Assembly: GCA_020284085.1 (NCBI GenBank)
Contig: JACEVL010000467.1
Span: 1,200,001-1,264,000 of the forward strand
Length of the DNA stretch: 64,000 bases
Direction: 5' to 3'
DNA from: Aporrectodea caliginosa
Taxonomy: Eukaryota; Annelida; Clitellata; Crassiclitellata; Lumbricidae
Shown here: in pieces, positions 44,290 through 57,020 of the stretch
Layout of the letters: each line of letters opens with the position of its first letter
How positions within the stretch are numbered: position 1 is the stretch's first letter
The notes under the pieces: generated by a model
Told to the model about the DNA's origin: nothing
What the model saw: only the letters and a program-made list of their open reading frames with translations
Database searches by the model: none
Made by a program: the position numbers and the translations under genes

Positions 44290-45140
44290 ATATTAAAGTG
44301 AGATGGTATTTTAATTACATTGTTTTATGATGCGTTAAGATGCGAATTCTCCACAGCAGAATGTCCGTGTGTAGGCATTTACATGTACAATATTGCAGTT
44401 GAAAAGCCCTTTGGTCTTATAAATTTATGCAAAACATTAGCATTTTGTGTTATTGTCATGGTACTTTGTACTGGTTCATGCTGCTATAATGTGGCCACTA
44501 GTTCGAGATCATTGCTTTTCAAATTAGAAGTAATGGGAAATGCAATAAAATATAATATGAAAGTCTGAGCCAAAATTTGGCTTACAAAAATATTTTATGA
44601 TACACAGCAGAGTAAAACAAAAGCAAAAGTGCTTTAAAAGTGACCTAAGTTAGTTCTGTAAATGCTTGCTAAAAATCATTACTAAGAAAGTCACGATTGT
44701 AGATCAATTAAATGATTATGTTGAAAATCATAATATAAAACTCAATTTCAAAACGAAATGCTTGTTCTATAAATTATAATTGATTACTGAATACTAAGGA
44801 GCTTACTTTTCTATAGATTTATAATATTAATATTGTGAGAGTAATGGGCCAGATGTCAAACTTGAATCAGAGGCTGTGCTACCAGAAAGTAATGACACCT
44901 AGTAATGGTCACTCCAAAAGAGTGTTTTATGTTTCATAACAAGATTCTGCTTCCATGCACCACTATTTCATCTAATCTGAAAATTTCTGTAGCACAGTTA
45001 TCGTCATTTGCACGGCGTCAGTCTAAGCGGAACTGTGATTTGACATCAACAAAACGGGGTTTGAGTTCATGAAATTGAAGGGATACTGAGTCCAGAATGA
45101 AGAGGTCACTTAATGCCTAGAATAGAAGTGCTACTAAATC
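44290..45140. other. Unannotated DNA
   Basis: AT-rich unique sequence; no gene or repeat could be supported. Confidence 0.4.
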
Positions 45141-45154
45141 CTTTTTTAAGTAAA

Positions 45155-45400
45155 AGGGCCACCGAGTCCCAGGAATAGAGGGGCTACTGAATCCTGATTC
45201 TTCTCCTGGGAATAGAGGTAATACTGATTCTTCAAAGTGAAGGGGCCACAGAGTCCTAGGAATGGAGGGACAACTGGATTCTCAATATGCAGGGCCACAG
45301 AGTTCCAGGATTGGGGGGGGGGGTCTACAGATTTCTCAAAGCAACAATTTCTCAGGGGCAACTGAGTCCAACAGTAGACGGGCCACTGAGCCTATTGAAT
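45155..45400. repeat. Diverged tandem repeat (GGGCCACNGAGTCC units)
   Basis: Units such as GGGCCACAGAGTCCTAGGAA and GGGGCTACTGAATCCTGATT recur about six times with drifted spacing. Confidence 0.6.
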
Positions 45401-45829
45401 ATAGGGGATATATAGCTTTGAGCTTTGTTGCGAATGGGACTGGTGACTCATCATTTTTGCACCATAGCGTTTTGTTGCTAATGGCCCTACAACTCTGTGT
45501 AATATCATTTTGTGTGACAAATAGCATCTTATTTTGTCGCTGGTGTGGCAGCCCAGTCTAATGGTTTGCATGTTAAAACGGTCAACCCATAGTTGTGTTC
45601 AGTGGTTAAAGTGGTTTGGCTGAGCAGTGGGAACTCCAAAGTAGAGTTTTATTGGAATGCATGTGTTACCAGGGTTCCGTTGCATGGTGAGCAGTGGGAA
45701 TGCAAGCAAAGAATTTAGAGAGCAGTGGGAACATCGTTCCCACGCGTTCCCACCCACTTTAAACCCTGGTTGTGGGGCTGAAAGCTATTTTGAAATTTCT
45801 TTTTCGCTTGCAACCGTTCATACTTGGCT

Positions 45830-45955
45830 CTAAAAGTGCATTGACTGTACACTGTCAGTGGAAAGAGCAAAAAGCAAAGGATAGGACTGGCCACCACTCT
45901 CATTTGCCAAGGCTATGGAAATAAAGTCGCTGACACTTTTATGTTTATATATATT
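45830..45955 (+). mobile_element. SINE family A body fragment
   Basis: ACACTGTCAGTGGAAAGAG, GGACTGGCCACCACTCTC, TTGCCAAGGCTATGGAAAT and AGTCGCTGACACTTTTATGT follow the family A body order. Confidence 0.55.
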
Positions 45956-46079
45956 CACGGCTGTCTAACTGATGTAAACCAGAGCATTTTAAAGTAGGTT
46001 TAAAAAGTATTGTTGAGCAAAGTCAAATGTAGCAGTAACAAAAGAATGGGCGAAGTGTGGGACAAGGTGTGAAGGGTTC

Positions 46080-46665
46080 ACCTGAAAGTGACATCATCAC
46101 ATGACACTCTAAAGCACATTTTTCTGTAGCAAATATCATCGTGACTCCATTTGTAGTAGTAGCACCTGTGCTTTTTTTCTAGAAAAAAAGGTTCCGGAAC
46201 TCAACAAATTCACAACAATTATAAGAGCATATCTTATGCTAATACTTTTATTTCAAGTATGTCAATATCAATAAACACTGAAAGAACTGAGATTAAATTA
46301 AAGTGTCTAAATAATTTTAAGTAATTTTTTACTAAAAATTTAAATGAACTAAATTATTTTTTAATAGCTGAAAAAGGTCCCGGAACGCCGTTCCGGACCG
46401 TTCCCCCTGAAAAAAAGCACTGAGTAGCACAGTGATCGTATAATGCTCTGCACCAAATGGCATTGTTTCTCCATGTATAGATAGTTGTAGCACAGTGTCA
46501 TTGTCACTTGACACTCTAAAGCATAATTTTCTGTCATTGTTACAGTTACTCCTTGTGTAGTACTAGCAAAGTGACCTCATCACATGGCACTTGAAAGCAT
46601 TTTATGAAGCAAATGTCATTGTGATGCCATGCATACTAGTACCGTTAGTAGTAGATGAATAGCCC
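46080..46665. repeat. Tandem units with ACATGACACTCTAAAGCA, interrupted by a MITE
   Basis: Three diverged units share GACATCATCACATGACACTC, TAAAGCA..TTTTCTGT and TGACTCCATTTGTAGTAGTA. A MITE splits the first from the second, and a stray fragment lies near 47135. Confidence 0.6.
46166..46422. mobile_element. hAT-type MITE, 257 bp
   Basis: Termini CTGTGCTTTTTTTCTAGAAA and the complement of GAAAAAAAGCACTG, with the exact 8-bp duplication AGTAGCAC (46158-46165 and 46423-46430). The interior contains GGAACGCCGTTCC. Confidence 0.9.
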
Positions 46666-46689
46666 GCCTACCACACTACTCTCACATTT

Positions 46690-47100
46690 CTATCTTCATG
46701 TTTGAACAGCTGCACTGGCTTCCTCTTCTGCATGCATTAAATTCAAAATCCTCATTCTGGTCTTCAAGGCGCAATTGGATTTTTCCCCAAAACATCTAGC
46801 TGATGTATTACTCTGACCTCTTTCAGCCTCCTCGCATCGCCCACTCCTCTCGTTAAACAGACTTGATCTTCTAGTTCCTCATACTAGAGCAGCTATGGCT
46901 CAGTCCCGGTCCTTCACATCGATTGGTCCCTCTCTTTGGAATGCGCTGCCTCCATCTATTCGCTCTCAAATTCTAGCTGGTAACCACTCCTCCTCCTTTG
47001 CTTTTCTCAAAGCCTATTTCTTTACTCGTGGCCTTACACACTGGTAGCACCTCTGAACGGTTCACCCTACTGGAGGTGCTTTATAAATGTTTGAATACAA
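46690..47100 (+). mobile_element. LINE 3' end (reverse transcriptase C-terminus)
   Basis: Translated in drifting frame, the pattern is LHWLPLLHALNSK, then VPHTRAAMAQSRSF, GPSLWNALPPSIRSQ and SFAFLKAYFFTRGL. This is the stereotyped tail of CR1/L2-like LINE polyproteins. Stops within it show it is dead. The 3' end GGAGGTGCTTTATAAATGTT and an AATACAATACAAT tail resemble pieces at 23.25 and 37.03 kb. Confidence 0.8.
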
Positions 47101-47159
47101 TACAATAGTAGTAGTGGTAGTGGTAGTGATCGTAGTGCAGCAGTGACATCATAGCATGA

Positions 47160-47430
47160 CATTTGTGCACAGAGCATCAACCAGTAATGGCATTCTGCGA
47201 TGGCATTTTGGCGCTTCTCTGGTGCCAGGTGTTCTTAACGAATAATCAATCCAAGATGTCAGAGGAGCAATATATGACTCGGTTGTGGGCGAAGGGACCC
47301 AGTATTTTCTGCTTACCGATTAGCCGTTTGCCAGGTACAGATCTGCTCTTGCTTGATGCCAGTGGCTGCCCGTGCGTTCCCTATAAGATGTCGGATCTCG
47401 ATGGTAACAGGGCAGATCTAAGTTAAGTAA
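47160..47430 (+). other. Possible unrecognised exon
   Basis: An 87-codon open frame contains MSEEQYMTRLWAKGPSIFCL, then PISRLPG. Candidate donors follow LPG (47335) and MSDLDG (47404). The composition is more protein-like than that of neighbouring frames, but I recognise no family and no partner exon. Could be chance. Confidence 0.2.
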
Positions 47431-48265
47431 GATGCCTAATTATTTGCTGCTTGTTTTCGTGAGTTCTCGTATCAGCTTTGCCCTGCCTCTTCCTCGCGCC
47501 TCTAACTCACAAGGCCGTATAATCACTTAGCGCTGCTCTGAGATTTAACCCTCTCAGCGCTGACTGCATTCGCTTAGTGCTATTTTGAAACGTAAACCTT
47601 TAACTCTTACTTCCTTCATTTAACACTATACTGTGAGATTTATGGCTTGTAAGTTGGCTTTTATTGTTTTGGTGCAATGTTGAGATTTAAGGCTAGTAAT
47701 TTTTTTATCATTTTGATGCTATGCATGTGTTGGCATTTAAGGCGTATGGCTTGATCTTTCTTATTTTGGTAACATGTTCCGAGGTAGTAATTTTACCATT
47801 CTCATTTTGGTGCTTTGTTGAGATTTAAGACTGTTATCTTTGCCTTTTCTTATTTCTTATTTTGGTATTCCGTTGAGATCTAAAGCTTGGAGCTCTGACT
47901 TGTTCAGCTTGTAGGCCCATGAAAAGTCATTAAGTTAGACAAGCAACTAATTTAACTCTGACTTTATCATTTGCTAATGCTTCAGATTTTGGCTCTGACT
48001 GACTATGTATTATAACCTTGAGATGTAAACTTGTATTTCTGTTCTCTGTCAATTAAACTTGGAAATCCTTACTTTTGTGGTCGGCGTTTGGACTCAGCTT
48101 GTTGACTGCTATCATTTAGTGGATCTGATTGCTGCAAAACTTTATCATCATCATCATCATCATCAGTTCCTGATGCCAGCTATTTGGCAGCGATGGGCAT
48201 GAATAAAAGATCTCTATAATTGTTCTCAGTCATTTCTCAAGTTCATTGCTTCCCGTAGTGTTAGT
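47431..48265. other. Unannotated DNA
   Basis: AT-rich with diverged repeats of TTTTGGTGCTTTGTTGAGAT and TTAAGGCT motifs at 47640-47900 and a CATCAT run at 48146-48166. No gene is supported. Confidence 0.4.
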
Positions 48266-48786
48266 TAGTGTTGTTTTCATTAACAAAAACTAAAACAAAA
48301 ACATTCGTTACCGAAAACTCAAGGTTATGGTTGACTGAAACTTAAACTAAAACAAAGACTAAAGAAAAAATGATAATGAAATAAAAACTTAAACTTGCGG
48401 AACTTGCCAAAAACGGTAACTGAAACTAAAACAGTCAAAGCTGATAATGACGAAGACATGTAATGAAAACCTAAACGAAAACACACAGCGAAATTACGAA
48501 GACCTATAGCATCCTAGTATCTTCGATGTCTTTGAACATAAGGATGGACGTTTTCATAAAACTCAACAAGAAATTTGTACCACATTAATCATCAACAGTA
48601 CATATATCATGTGTGATACATGGCTTGTTGATGACTAAGTATCTGTGAATGAATAACTGAAACTGTCCAGAGCTAAAGCAAAAACTTGGTGAAATCGGTA
48701 AAACTAATAATAACTAAAGCACCTAGCATGTGAAACTAATGATAACTTAAACTAAAACTTGAGCAAAACTAAAAAAAACAACACTA
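48266..48786. mobile_element. hAT-type MITE, 521 bp
   Basis: Termini TAGTGTTGTTTTC and AACAACACTA, with the exact 8-bp duplication GTGTTAGT (48258-48265 and 48787-48794). The interior is rich in AAACTAAAAC repeats. No coding region. Confidence 0.88.
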
Positions 48787-50039
48787 GTGTTAGTCCAAGT
48801 GATGTTATGTCCTTATTTATGCTGTCTATCCAGCGTAATCTTGGTCTGCCTTTGTTTCTTTTTCATTCGAATCTTGCTGCAAAATTAACCACCGTGAAGT
48901 AATTGTTTATAATTATTTGGTAATGAGGGAAGATTTGAGGGAGCTAGCCAAGATTCTGAGAATGCTGGGAAAGATCTGGGAATGTCCAGGGCACTGCTAC
49001 CCTCTTTCCTGATGGGTTGTTTCATGAAAGGTAATTCTAGAGATCCATTCTGGTGCTTATAAGCCTAATCGTTGATTCTTTGTATGATCACGAAGTTTAA
49101 TCGTATAAATCATGATTATGCTTACTTTACGTAGCTTGAGACAAGTGTTACTTCTTCCAAGCTGCATGGGTGTCGGAACTTGCTGAGTGGAAAGATGTTT
49201 TGGCTGAATATATATTCTTTGACCGGTTTTAGTGGTGTTTGGAAACAAAATATTGCTCTGTAGTTTTGTAGTTTACGCATCTATGTCTATTTTAAATACG
49301 TCTGCAGTCATTCTATGCACTTGTGCTTGTCTGATGCAAAAAGGGCTACTTACATACTTACTTTCTTGCTTAATGACTTACTTGCTTGCTTAGTGATTGG
49401 CTGACTGACTGACTTATTTACGTACATGCTTGCTTATTTACTAGGTTTCTTATTTACTTAGAGGGGACATTTTTCTTGAGACTTAACCTAGTATGTCTCA
49501 GTTTGACCGCTTCATTTTGGAATTTCTTGATTTAAACATGTCATTGTGATTCGGTTCATTAGTAAGGATTTCTTTGTTCGGCTAACTTGCCATTAATCTT
49601 TATTTTACAAACGGAGATTCATTCGAGAAAGGTCCTTGATGTCCGGTAAAGCCGTCTGCCAATATTTATGCCACCTGTCAATCAGTTGGCTAGATGCTCA
49701 GCCCATCTGGACACTTGTGGAGTCGATAGAATAGGAAGACGCAGCTCAAGTGGCCACATGTACACAAGCGGTAAACAGACGGCTTTTTGCGTCTGCATCA
49801 CAATTGCTATATAGGGGAGGGTGCTGTCTTTTCTTTCTCTGCACGCTTTCGACCAGATGCCTGACGTCAGTCATTCTGCGCTTGACCTTCTGTGCACCCT
49901 CCTCCTGCCATGGCAACTGACGGCTGTGTTTATGGTCCACCCTTCCAAATGCATACAAAGCGAGATTTGACACTTCTGAGTTTGGTATTTGCAGATAACG
50001 AATTGTGTTTGCTTCGAAGAAATTGAAAAGGAGACTGGT

Positions 50040-50405
50040 AGATGGATGGATGGATTGACGGATGGATGGATGGATGGATGGATTAACGGATGGATGAATG
50101 GATGGATTGGCGGATGGATGGATGGATGGATTGACGGATTGGTGTATGGATGGATGGATGGATGCATGGATTGATGACGGATGGATTGATGGATGGATGG
50201 ATTAACGATTGGATGGATGGATGCATGGATTGATGGACGAATGGATTGGTGTATTGATGGATGGATGGATTAACGATTGGATGGATGGATGGATGGATTA
50301 ATGAATGGATGGATGGATGGATTACCGAACGGATGGGTGGATTGATGGATGGATGAATGGATTGATGGATGGATTAGTGAACGGATGGATGGATTGACGA
50401 ACTGA
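50040..50405. repeat. (GGAT)n tract
   Basis: About 360 bp of GGAT repeats with ATTGACGGATGG and TTAACGGATGG variants. Confidence 0.95.
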
Positions 50406-50879
50406 ATTGAAGGCATGCTGTCTGGATCTGTCTGTCTAATGGTAAACTCAGAAGATGAGTGTATCCCTGTGCAGATTCTCTCCCTCTGCCTTCCTTCCTC
50501 CGTGCGGTAGTACAAAGTGTAGTAATGGATTCCTAATATAGGAATTATTCGCGGAAGGCATAGCGTATGTTTCATTAGTCGCTGCAGGTAGCATTACAGT
50601 CGGCGGCGACCAACGGAGCGTTTCAGTTGAGCCAGTGATCCCTGATATTGTTACAGGCTTCAGTCGTTGGCTTCCCACCGCTTCTCGCCTGGCTGTCCAA
50701 TTTGTTTAGCATTCAACTGAGGGCGGCCTGCGTCAGTCAAGGCTCCGCCTGAATTATGGCGGCACGGCTTCACCTCTCCTCCCTCTTTCCATCGACGGCC
50801 CTCGACCTTTCCTTTGCCCCGTGTGCCTCTGGCGGCTCCCTCTTGTCGAGACTTCGGTACAGCGCCGAACCACATGTGC

Positions 50880-51095
50880 TTGGAATTAGGTATTAACGAG
50901 CCTCCTTTGGCTGACGGACGGACGGACGGACGGTTCTCCTCAGGCAGCTGAACTGTCGCTTGGCATTTGCTTCTTATGAGGAAGTAATGACGCGCGGTGA
51001 CCGACCGCGTCTCTCTCTCTGATCTCGTTCCAGCGCTGCCAGATCTGAGGTGGAAGTCTCTGAAGTTGGGTGACTTATCGTCGACAGCCTGTAAG
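50880..51095 (+). promoter_or_regulatory. Possible promoter with first exon
   Basis: The stretch is richer in CpG than its surroundings (ACGCGCGGTGACCGACCGCG at about 50991) and ends in a good splice donor (GACAGCCT/GTAAGTGAG at 51090). A 5' UTR exon of a plus-strand gene would look like this, but no downstream coding exon is found. A (GGAC)n run is at 50914-50932. Confidence 0.25.
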
Positions 51096-51099
51096 TGAG

Positions 51100-53580
51100 T
51101 TTGACTTTGTGATCAGCTCTTGCTTTCGTGAACATTCTAAATGTTATGATTACTTATTAGCGATAATTCTGTTGTTTACCTAAATGTTCTGCAGTTAACC
51201 CGAGTCGTATGGTTTGACTTGTTTGGTTCTGATTTGAGTTTGGGTGCTTTTAAAGTTTTATCTTGTTTTTCAGTTTGCTTGAGTTATGCAGGCTGTAGTA
51301 GTTACTCTTTGATGTCGATTTTGTACGTTCATTTGGTTTACTAGGCTAATAAATAACTGGCCAGGTTAAGTGGCTCTAGAAAGAGGGCAGGTTGAAGAGG
51401 GAAATGGGTCAGGCTTTGAGCGTTGTTGATGAATGAAATTTCACGCTAATGAGTTGTATAAGTGGAAGTTGCACGGTGAAATCCTTCATGTGGCAGCGCA
51501 TGAGTTACTGTCAGAACATGTGATGCCAAGAGAGGAGCTCCCTGCTACAACACCTAGTGGGCAACTTCTGACACACTTTGCAAGTGCTTCCAAGTTGACT
51601 AAGGATTGAGTTGTGGGTGCCTCTTTCAACAGGTAATGATGGTTAATCTTGGTGCTTCAAAAGGTGAGATCACATTTAATGAGAGGGGAGGTAAAAGATT
51701 ACAAGTTACAGTGTAATTGTGTTCAAATGACACATACTGTGTGATGTAATGGACACAATGATTGAAATGCAATGATGAGTTGGAAGAAAAAAGAACAGCC
51801 ACTTAGTTGGCCCCACTGTAGCCAAGAATTGTTTGGAGTAAGTAAGTAACCTTTTAATAATGCAAGTCATATATTGCAAAATAGGCAGTTGATGTTAAGT
51901 GTTACTTCATGTATCAGGAAAAGCCCAATAGTCCATCTCAATGATCATGTTAGCTTAATTCCTATTTGTGATGATGGGCAACATCAGGAAAGATTATTAA
52001 AAGTGATGATCATGAAGCTTAGAACATCAGCGATGATTGTTAAAGGTAAGAACGTCACTGATGGTTGTTGGATTTAATAACATCAGCTATTATAATAATT
52101 CAATGTAAGAACATAAGTGATCACTGTAATTAGTAACTTATAGTTATCACTCTGGTGTCTATAAATGCACAAAGCATAAAGTGATGGCTAGTGTTTCCGA
52201 TAGAGTCCAAAAAGAGAACGTATTTATGTCTTAACCTAGAATTGTTTTTGACGTAGCTCATTTCTTGTGGCTGTCACACCTAAAAATCTGGACGTTTTTG
52301 ACGCTTTTTATGGATGTAAAAACGGCCATTTGGGCGTTGACAGAAATACTGGTGATGAAACACCAAACCATGGTCATTAAAAGTAAGAACATCAGTGATG
52401 ACACTTGTAAGTAATTGAGCAATAATCATTAACGGTAATTGAGAACATCGGTTACGGTAATGAGGCTTTGATCAATAAAAGTGAGAACATCTGTGATGAT
52501 CTTTAAACGTTAGAATAGCTGATCTGTTAACAACAGCTTGGTTTCAATGCCGGCCATTGTCGTTTCTATTGCCTTGTTCTGCTTCAACTTGAACCACTTA
52601 TTGCAGATTCAGAATTTTGCGGCAGTATATAGCACCTTTCCAATTCAAAGCAGTGCAGGTGACCAGCCAGTTGTACGTTGGACACCCGCAAGTTATCGAC
52701 TCATCAATAACCAATTGAGCTGTAAGGCTTATTAAGACTAGTGATCACTGTGGCCACTGTTCGCTTTCTGACAGTGCCAGTCCCAAACCTGGATAAAGGA
52801 GGAGGGTGACGCTAATGGTCTTTGTTACTACACAGTGGTCGTTAAACAGTAAACAAGCAAAAGTGGCCAGTTGTTTGTGTCTGGTCATTTAACTGAATCA
52901 ATGTTTTGCGGGGAACCAAGATCAGCTACTGTTAGTCTGTTACTTACTTACTTACTTACTTACTTACTTTTTCTTCTTCTAGTTGGCCAAGTGGTTTAAT
53001 GCATAGGCTTTTCACCTAGAGCTGTGACCTGGGTTGATATCTCTGATGCATTGTGATAAATAAATATATATTGTATTGACCATCTTTGATGTGAGTGAGT
53101 GCCTCCTTAAATCCAATGGACTGTGAGGAGTTTCTGTAGAGTGAGGAAACCTTGATGTGAATGATGTGAAGGAGGCCTCTTTGTTTATATACATGTAAAC
53201 AGGTGTTTAGCCTCTACATCTGAACTATCTTTAGTAAATACTGTGAAAAGCTACACCAACTGTCTACCTGTTGGTATTTTTATTATTATTATTATAAATC
53301 AGGTTTTATGTTGCACTATTTTATGAATTTACTTCCAAAGCACGTATAACTGAACAAATTCAATTGTTTGTGAAATGCGATGAGAGCTTGAAAAGAGTCC
53401 CTCAGAGCTGGTGGTAGTGAATTGCATTGGACCAGCGTGAAAAGGCATAGAAAGCAGCAATCATAATCATAAACTCAATATTTCTAAAGTGCTACTACGG
53501 GAAAGCTAAACTCAGGGCACCAGCTTATTCACAAGCACTGTATAGTATCAAGTGGGATGTCCAGTGGATATCAAGTCCAT
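51100..53580. other. Unannotated DNA with diverged repeats
   Basis: From 51960 to 52520 variants of GTAAGAACATCAGTGATGAT recur about eight times. At 52755-52860 a SINE family B core is present (GACAGTGCCAGTCCCAAACC). A (TTAC)n tail at 52935-52970 is followed by a tRNA-like piece at 52980-53045 (GTTGGCCAAGTGGTTTAATG, ACCTGGGTTGATATC). No gene is supported. Confidence 0.5.
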
Positions 53581-53881
53581 CGCAAGTCCGATTGCCATAG
53601 AGAGGAGTTTGTTTTGGTAAGTTTCGATAAACATCTGGCCAGAGGAAGGGGAACTTGACTTGGACTTGGTGGAATTAAGTGTGTGTGTGGAATGTAGAGG
53701 TCAGCCAAAGGCCACGTTTGGTATTTACTGCCAGATGACATATGGATTCGATTCTTGTGGGCATTTTGGTGTCTTCTGCTACCAGAGATTATGTTTATAT
53801 TGCACAAGTTGTAATTTTTCTCCATTTATTGAGCACCACTATGTAATGACCTGTAAAACTTTAGTTGATGGTGCTGAACAA

Positions 53882-53917
<36 letters not shown>

Positions 53918-54619
53918 ATTCTGTCTTGCTATAACTGTCTCGGAATGTCATCCTCTCTCTTTCTTACTTTCTTGTATCCGTCTTCCTATACCTTTCTCGC
54001 TGTCTCGTTCTCTCTGTCTCTCTCTTTATCTGTGTCTCTAGCTGTTTTCTGTATGTCTCTGTCTCTTGCCTGTCTCTCTCTCTCTCTCTCTCTCTCTGTA
54101 TGTCTGTCTGTCTCTCTCTGGATGAAGGTTGATTTACTGAAGTCCCTCTGAAATTACTGAGGTTCGACTGACAGCCGTGAAGTCCCAAACAGAAAGAAGG
54201 AAGGACTTGACACTCAAAGGCTAAACTGATTAATGTCTAGGCACATGTGTGGGTGTGTCGGTGGGCGTACCTCTGTGTGTGTATGTGTTTGTGTGTTGTG
54301 TAGTGCCTTTGTTTCTGTGTGTTCTCGTTTAACTGTCTTCTCCCGTCAGAGTTCTTTCTTTCTGACTGGTTTTGAGTGGAACATCTGACCACAACAGCTG
54401 CCCTGTCACTGCTGCCACACCCACCTAATTCCGTTCCTCTAGTCTCAGCCTCAGTTGAACTGTCTCATCTGCATGTTGTTTCCATGGCAACCAAACCCCA
54501 TTTGAACTTAAACCCAGCCGCACTTCACTGACAGTTCTACACATTCCCTGTACAATATTAACCTTGGATCCCATTGTTTTCTGTTAAATAAGCAACTTTT
54601 TCCAATTGCTTATCCACCA

Positions 54620-54841
54620 TAGGCGCGTTGGTGTAGGGGTATGTTCGGTGCCTTGAAGCCGGAGGATTGCGGGTTCGAATCCACCTCAAGCCGCCGCATA
54701 GGGACCCTGGGCAAGTCCTTCACTCGCAATTGCTCATGCCCTTCGGCGTGAAATTCCGATTCAGTGTCCGTGCTGTAGTCGGGAGCGCCTCTGAGTAGAA
54801 ATCTTGAAGGTGTGCTATAACAAATGCTCATACATACATAC
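54620..54841 (+). mobile_element. SINE family C (copy in unit 1)
   Basis: tRNA-like head: GGCGCGTTGGTGTAGGGGTA (A-box side) and GCGGGTTCGAATCCACCTCA (B-box). Body: GGGACCCTGGGCAAGTCCTT, GCAATTGCTCATGCCC and CGGGAGCGCCTCTGAGTAGA. Tail: GTGCTATAACAAATGCTCAT plus CATACATA. Copies lie at 56083-56302 and 57540-57760. Confidence 0.8.
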
Positions 54842-55049
54842 TAGGGAATGCAAACCCGGGTTACCCGAACCCGGGTAACCCGGGTTACCCGGCTTTTTTT
54901 CCAAACCCGAAACCCGGGTTTGAACGCGATTGAAAACCGGGTTCGACGGGGTTTGAAAATCGTACCTTTCACCATCCTTCACGGTGTGAAACTCACAAAT
55001 GCAGAGTAATGGAAATATAACGATAATAGTGGTTGATAACGGGTTTATG
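54842..55049 (+). mobile_element. hAT element, truncated left end (unit 1)
   Basis: Starts TAGGGAATGCAAACCCGGGT and stops at the unit junction. It equals the first 205 bp of the complete element at 57761-59088. The same truncated piece recurs at 56303-56505 in unit 2. Confidence 0.9.
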
Positions 55050-55344
55050 TCCGATTGCCATAGAGAGGAGTTTGTTTTGGTAAGTTTCGATAAACATCTG
55101 GCCAGAGGAAGGGGAACTTGACTTGGACTTGGTGGAATTAAGTGTGTGTGTGGAATGTAGAGGTCAGCCAAAGGCCACGTTTGGTATTTACTGCCAGATG
55201 ACATATGGATTCGATTCTTGTGGGCATTTTGGTGTCTTCTGCTACCAGAGATTATGTTTATATTGCACAAGTTGTAATTTTTCTCCATTTATTGAGCACC
55301 ACTATGTAATGACCTGTAAAACTTTAGTTGATGGTGCTGAACAA

Positions 55345-55378
<34 letters not shown>

Positions 55379-56800
55379 ATTCTGTCTTGCTATAACTGTC
55401 TCGGAATGTCATCCTCTCTCTTTCTTACTTTCTTGTATCCGTCTTCCTATACCTTTCTCGCTGTCTCGTTCTCTCTGTCTCTCTCTTTATCTGTGTCTCT
55501 AGCTGTTTTCTGTATGTCTCTGTCTCTTGCCTGTCTCTCTCTCTCTCTCTCTCTCTCTGTATGTCTGTCTGTCTCTCTCTGGATGAAGGTTGATTTACTG
55601 AAGTCCCTCTGAAATTACTGAGGTTCGACTGACAGCCGTGAAGTCCCAAACAGAAAGAAGGAAGGACTTGACACTCAAAGGCTAAACTGATTAATGTCTA
55701 GGCACATGTGTGGGTGTGTCGGTGGGCGTACCTCTGTGTGTGTATGTGTTTGTGTGTTGTGTAGTGCCTTTGTTTCTGTGTGTTCTCGTTTAACTGTCTT
55801 CTCCCGTCAGAGTTCTTTCTTTCTGACTGGTTTTGAGTGGAACATCTGACCACAACAGCTGCCCTGTCACTGCTGCCACACCCACCTAATTCCGTTCCTC
55901 TAGTCTCAGCCTCAGTTGAACTGTCTCATCTGCATGTTGTTTCCATGGCAACCAAACCCCATTTGAACTTAAACCCAGCCGCACTTCACTGACAGTTCTA
56001 CACATTCCCTGTACAATATTAACCTTGGATCCCATTGTTTTCTGTTAAATAAGCAACTTTTTCCAATTGCTTATCCACCATAAGCGCGTTGGTGTAGGGG
56101 TATGTTCGGTGCCTTGAAGCCGGAGGATTGCGGGTTCGAATCCACCTCAAGCCGCCGCATAGGGACCCTGGGCAAGTCCTTCACTCGCAATTGCTCATGC
56201 CCTTCGGCGTGAAATTCCGATTCAGTGTCCGTGCTGTAGTCGGGAGCGCCTCTGAGTAGAAATCTTGAAGGTGTGCTATAACAAATGCTCATACATACAT
56301 ACTAGGGAATGCAAACCCGGGTTACCCGAACCGGGTAACCCGAGTTACCGGCTTTTTCCAAACCCGAAACCCGGGTTTGAACGCGATTGAAACCCGGGTT
56401 CGACGGGTTTGAAAATCGTACCTTTCACCATCCTTCACGGTGTGAAACTCACAAATGCAGAGTAATGGAAATATAACGATAATAGTGGTTGATAACGGGT
56501 TTATGTCCGATTGCCATAGAGAGGAGTTTGTTTTGGTAAGTTTCGATAAACATCTGGCCAGAGGAAGGGGAACTTGACTTGGACTTGGTGGAATTAAGTG
56601 TGTGTGTGGAATGTAGAGGTCAGCCAAAGGCCACGTTTGGTATTTACTGCCAGATGACATATGGATTCGATTCTTGTGGGCATTTTGGTGTCTTCTGCTA
56701 CCAGAGATTATGTTTATATTGCACAAGTTGTAATTTTTCTCCATTTATTGAGCACCACTATGTAATGACCTGTAAAACTTTAGTTGATGGTGCTGAACAA

Positions 56801-56834
<34 letters not shown>

Positions 56835-56985
56835 ATTCTGTCTTGCTATAACTGTCTCGGAATGTCATCCTCTCTCTTTCTTACTTTCTTGTATCCGTCT
56901 TCCTATACCTTTCTCGCTGTCTCGTTCTCTCTGTCTCTCTCTTTATCTGTGTCTCTAGCTGTTTTCTGTATGTCTCTGTCTCTTG

Positions 56986-57020
<35 letters not shown>

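Noticed and set aside
45660..45775. Small hAT MITE with CCAGGGTT..AACCCTGG ends
   Set aside because: Short inverted ends are visible, but no 8-bp duplication flanks them and no second copy is in the window.
54610..54831. Minus-strand 73-residue frame present three times
   Set aside because: It is the antisense of the tRNA-derived SINE family C, not a gene.
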